From RUG11237 sp045126515 (GTDB lineage: Bacteria > Bacillota > Clostridia > Lachnospirales > Lachnospiraceae), in the NCBI GenBank assembly GCA_045126515.1, contig JBGVOM010000047.1:1-7612 (forward strand): 7,612 nucleotides of DNA, given 5' to 3'. Each line of letters begins with the position of its first letter. Position 1 is the stretch's first letter. The position numbers were made by a program, and so were the translations under genes. Below, piece after piece: positions 6,066-7,612 of the stretch. The notes beneath the pieces are model-generated. The model saw only the letters and a list, made by a program, of their open reading frames with translations, was not told the origin of the DNA and ran no database searches.

Positions 6066-6452
6066 TTATTCCTCTACTGAAAACCATACATATTGACAAA
6101 TATTATCATTCGAATCATAAAATATAAAATCATATAAACCACTTTCCATCTCTTCCAGATTATCTAAACAATATGTGGCATATCTCGCATCGCTTATGGA
6201 AACGACTTTATCTTCCAGTTTTTGTCCATCTTTCACTAACTCTATATGACACTGTTCCATCTTTTTATTATTCACCGGCATAGAAATGTATACCTTACCC
6301 ATAGACTTACAAATTTCAAGACTATTAGGTGTATTTTGCAACACCTTTAAAGGGGTTCCATCAGGAGTAAGCTCTTCCGATGCAATCTTTTCATTTCCAT
6401 TCAAATCCGGTCTAGTCATATTCAAATATAGTTTCATTCCACCAAAAGGCAT
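6066..6452 (-). pseudogene. Detached C-terminal domain of the anti-sigma protein
   Basis: This frame continues the anti-sigma gene in the same reading phase after two in-frame TAA codons. It begins by repeating GGMKLYLNMT, the last membrane-proximal residues of the anti-sigma protein, and then gives about 115 residues with no membrane segment: a polar domain with PDLNGNEKIASEELTPDG near its start and an aromatic-rich end. In the intact protein this would be the extracytoplasmic sensor-like domain. The ATG at 6452 has no ribosome site (only ATTAAAAAACA before it), so separate translation is unlikely. The frame is otherwise open and undamaged, which suggests that the break is recent or reversible. 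I do not recognise the domain as a named family. Confidence 0.75.
6414..6443. repeat. 30-bp direct repeat, copy next to the C-terminal fragment
   Basis: Identical over 30 bp to 6480-6509, with the same orientation and 66 bp (22 codons) between copy starts. It encodes GGMKLYLNMT in the anti-sigma frame. The flanking bases differ on both sides, so the match ends sharply. The 36-bp segment between the copies (6444-6479) holds two TAA stops and an inverted TTTTAA/TTAAAA (6457-6462, 6468-6473). Confidence 0.97.
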
Positions 6453-6467
6453 TGTTTTTTAATATGC

Positions 6468-6788
6468 TTAAAAGCTGTGAGTCATATTCAAATATAGTTT
6501 CATTCCACCTAATGTCATTACAACCGCAGCTACAATGGCAAATGTTGCAATCACAATCTGCTTTTTCCTGATTTTCTTTTTTAAAGAACGAATCACATTT
6601 TCATCTACATAATCTTCCACAAGCTTAATATCATTTTCTCTCACTGCTTTGAGCATGTCCAACTCCTGACGACATGCCTCGCACTCTCTCACATGTTCTT
6701 CCACCAATTCTTTCGTTTCATCACTTACAATATCATCCATGTATAGTGGCAAAAGATCCTGAGTTACTTTACAACCAACTTTACTCAT
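6468..6788 (-). CDS. Zinc-finger (zf-HC2) anti-sigma factor, truncated
   Basis: Anti-sigma factors of this type hold an ECF sigma factor at the membrane until a signal frees it. Residues 1-50 form the cytoplasmic zinc-binding anti-sigma domain, with Cys6 and the H32-x3-C36-x2-C39 motif (EHVRECEAC). A basic linker (KKKIRKK, 70-76) precedes one membrane segment at about 77-95, and the protein then stops at residue 106 (NMTHSF). The start is clear: GGAGG inside the end of the sigma gene lies 9 nt before the ATG, and only 1 bp separates the sigma stop from this start, so the two are translationally coupled. The premature stop comes from the 30-bp repeat described at 6480-6509. The intact form would have 218 aa with an outer domain of about 115 residues. 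The truncated product keeps sigma-binding and membrane parts but no sensor domain, so it might be permanently inhibitory or unstable; this is inference. Confidence 0.88.
   Translation of the reverse strand: MSKVGCKVTQDLLPLYMDDIVSDETKELVEEHVRECEACRQELDMLKAVRENDIKLVEDYVDENVIRSLKKKIRKKQIVIATFAIVAAVVMTLGGMKLYLNMTHSF
6480..6509. repeat. 30-bp direct repeat, copy inside the anti-sigma gene
   Basis: Exact partner of 6414-6443. It encodes the end of the membrane segment (GGMKLYLNMT) and is followed in the minus direction by the stop-containing 36-bp segment. Recombination or slippage between the copies would remove 66 bp and leave one uninterrupted frame. Confidence 0.97.
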
Positions 6789-6789
6789 C

Positions 6790-7269
6790 TTAAATGTCCT
6801 CCATTTTTGCTAAAATTTGCTTTTTCGCACGATAAAATATAATTCTCGCCCATCCGGATGATTTACTATACATATTTGCAATCTCATCATAAGATAATTC
6901 ACCATAGTGTCTCAACTGAAATACTCTCTTATAAGGTTCTGCTAACTTCTCTAATATTTTTTCTATTCTAGATGCAGTATCCTTGTTTACTACGGTTTCT
7001 AAAACGTCCATCGAATCTTCAACATCCGTTTTTTCCTCATAAGATACATATATTTTCTCGCGCTTATAATGGGTATAAAGTGTGTTCTTTGCAATCGTAA
7101 AAAGCCTTGCTCGAATGTCTTTTGAACCATCAAATTTATCAATATTTTTTAATGCTTTCAAAAATGTATCCTGAGTAATATCCTCTGCAAGGCTTTGATT
7201 CTTGGTCAGCGAATAGACATAACGAAACACATCTTTAAAATATAGATTATATACTTTTTCAATTTCCAC
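6790..7269 (-). CDS. ECF-type RNA polymerase sigma factor
   Basis: This 159-aa protein has the two-domain plan of extracytoplasmic-function sigma-70 factors. Region 2 (about 5-72) has YFKDVFRYVYSL, the core-binding and -10-recognising LAEDITQDTFLKAL (27-40) and ARLFTIAKNTLYTHYKR (54-70). An acidic linker (about 78-100) leads to region 4 (about 103-155), with LAEPYKRVFQLRHYGELSYDEIA and a helix-turn-helix whose recognition helix is in KSSGWARIIFYRAKK. Region 3 is absent, as expected. The start codon is GTG at 7269, fixed by AAGGAGG 6 nt upstream; no ATG fits better. The gene is coupled to the anti-sigma gene downstream. It probably controls its own promoter and the nearby vanZ-like gene, since both carry the same upstream motif. 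The signal and wider regulon are not shown. Confidence 0.93.
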   Translation of the reverse strand: MEIEKVYNLYFKDVFRYVYSLTKNQSLAEDITQDTFLKALKNIDKFDGSKDIRARLFTIAKNTLYTHYKREKIYVSYEEKTDVEDSMDVLETVVNKDTASRIEKILEKLAEPYKRVFQLRHYGELSYDEIANMYSKSSGWARIIFYRAKKQILAKMEDI

Positions 7270-7286
7270 GACTAACCTCCTTCACC

Positions 7287-7317
7287 TTATTAACCGTCGA
7301 AAATTCATTTTGTTACA
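7287..7317 (-). promoter_or_regulatory. Candidate autoregulated ECF promoter of the sigma gene
   Basis: TGTAACAAA begins at 7317 on the minus strand and is followed after 15 nt by TTAATAAGG (7293-7285), matching in sequence and spacing the motif at 6029-5998. TGTAAC would be the -35 element and GTTAATAA (7294-7287) the -10 region, giving a very short leader that ends in the ribosome site at 7276-7280. ECF sigma genes are commonly autoregulated. The usual CGTC-like -10 is not at the expected spacing, so this is a candidate only. Confidence 0.45.
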
Positions 7318-7400
7318 CAATTTTTTATCTTTTCAATCATAGAATTATTTCCTACCCCAATTTTGTTTCATTCATAATAATATGAATTTAATATTTTTTC

Positions 7401-7406
7401 ATTATA
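7401..7406 (-). promoter_or_regulatory. Possible -10 box upstream of the sigma gene
   Basis: A perfect TATAAT lies about 130 bp before the sigma start. The hexamer 17 bp upstream is TGTACT, a poor -35, and there is no proper extended TG. It could give basal sigma-A expression, but the region is so AT-rich that a chance match is likely. Confidence 0.25.
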
Positions 7407-7413
7407 ACCTAAA

Positions 7414-7443
7414 ATGGAGCTCAAGTACATACTCAAACTCCAT
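7414..7443 (-). terminator. Stem-loop upstream of the sigma gene, possible weak terminator
   Basis: In minus-strand RNA, ATGGAG and CTCCAT close a 30-nt hairpin of about 13 bp with three G-U pairs and a 4-nt loop. The inner pairs fail in the plus-strand RNA, so the fold is specific to the minus strand. Four U follow, partly interrupted (TTTTAGG). It could end a minus-strand transcript entering from the right, or be an operator overlapping the possible -10 region. The 7281-7458 intergenic stretch holds nothing else beyond the candidate promoters. Confidence 0.45.
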
Positions 7444-7458
7444 AGATAAAAATATTAA

Positions 7459-7602
7459 AGTTACAGTTCAGCCTTGACGGTTGAAGGGACGCCCATAGCC
7501 GATACAATTCTTTTCAGAAAGGCCGGCAATTTAACAGCCTTTCTGAAACGAATTGTATCGGCTATTGGCTGTTCTTTCAAAAAGGCAAGGTTGACTGTGA
7601 CT
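7459..7602 (+). repeat. Giant imperfect hairpin, long form of the palindromic family
   Basis: Almost the whole 144 nt folds on itself. The outer stem is 7459-7476 with 7586-7602, with one bulged T. After a small internal loop, 7481-7496 pairs with 7564-7580, with one bulge and one mismatch. The core, 7497-7523 with 7537-7563, is 27 positions with a single mismatch (7511 with 7549) around a 13-nt loop. Four G-U pairs (7462/7599, 7471/7591, 7486/7575, 7488/7573) are stable only in the plus-strand RNA. Its first 39 nt match the 4963-5001 element at 31 positions, including GACGCCCATAG at the same offset. It contains no coding frame. It could be a structured RNA, a 3'-end element of a plus-strand gene outside the window, or a non-autonomous palindromic repeat. 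The fold is visible; the function is unknown. Confidence 0.8.
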
Positions 7603-7612
7603 ATTCCAGGTG

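Noticed and set aside
6444..6452. ATG at 6452 as a true start of a separate 128-aa protein
   Set aside because: No Shine-Dalgarno sequence; the frame is in phase with the anti-sigma gene and repeats its GGMKLYLNMT, so it is better read as a detached domain. Reinitiation after the nearby stop remains a small possibility.
7295..7317. Classical ECF promoter with TGTAAC and CGAC
   Set aside because: CGAC lies only 12 nt after TGTAAC, too close for the usual 16-17 nt spacing, and is not present in the vanZ-like copy; the shared GTTARTA position was preferred.
13..7602. CRISPR array or phage attachment sites formed by the three palindromes
   Set aside because: There are no regularly spaced identical repeats with spacers, no cas genes, no integrase and no tRNA gene in the window.

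Overview
The window is AT-rich with strong Shine-Dalgarno sites, short intergenic gaps and an FMN riboswitch. It has the ribD-ribE-ribBA-ribH gene order and a clostridial-type sigma/anti-sigma pair. Together these point to a Firmicute of class Clostridia, most likely a gut-type Lachnospiraceae relative; the family is inferred from protein style, not proven. Every convincing protein gene is on the minus strand, so the window reads biologically from right to left.

Right part (about 7612 to 5065): a 144-nt imperfect hairpin (7459-7602) and a smaller stem-loop (7414-7443) precede an ECF-type sigma factor gene (7269-6790, GTG start). A zinc-finger anti-sigma gene follows 1 bp later (6788-6468). 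The anti-sigma gene is broken: a 30-bp direct repeat 66 bp apart carries in-frame stops between its copies, and the remaining C-terminal domain continues in the same frame (6452-6066). Losing exactly one 66-bp unit would rebuild a 218-aa protein. Next is a VanZ-family membrane protein with an extra C-terminal domain (5967-5065). A similar promoter-like motif, with the same internal spacing, lies upstream of both the sigma gene and the vanZ-like gene, which suggests both are targets of this sigma factor.

Centre and left (about 5031 to 264): a second palindrome (4963-5031), related in sequence to the 7459-7602 element, separates the sigma module from the riboflavin operon. The operon has a near-consensus promoter (4933-4905), an FMN riboswitch (4900-4786), an intrinsic terminator (4677-4649), then ribD, ribE, ribBA and ribH, and ends with a Cof-type HAD phosphatase. 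The four Rib proteins cover the known steps from GTP and ribulose 5-phosphate to riboflavin except one dephosphorylation, and the HAD protein is a natural candidate for that step.

Left edge (1-263): a third long hairpin (13-167) is followed by an intrinsic terminator reading rightwards (213-241). In all three large palindromes, every transition difference between the arms (7 of 7 by my manual pairing) gives a G-U pair in the plus-strand RNA, opposite to the genes. This is the most unusual structural signal in the window and suggests structured RNAs or an RNA-selected repeat family.
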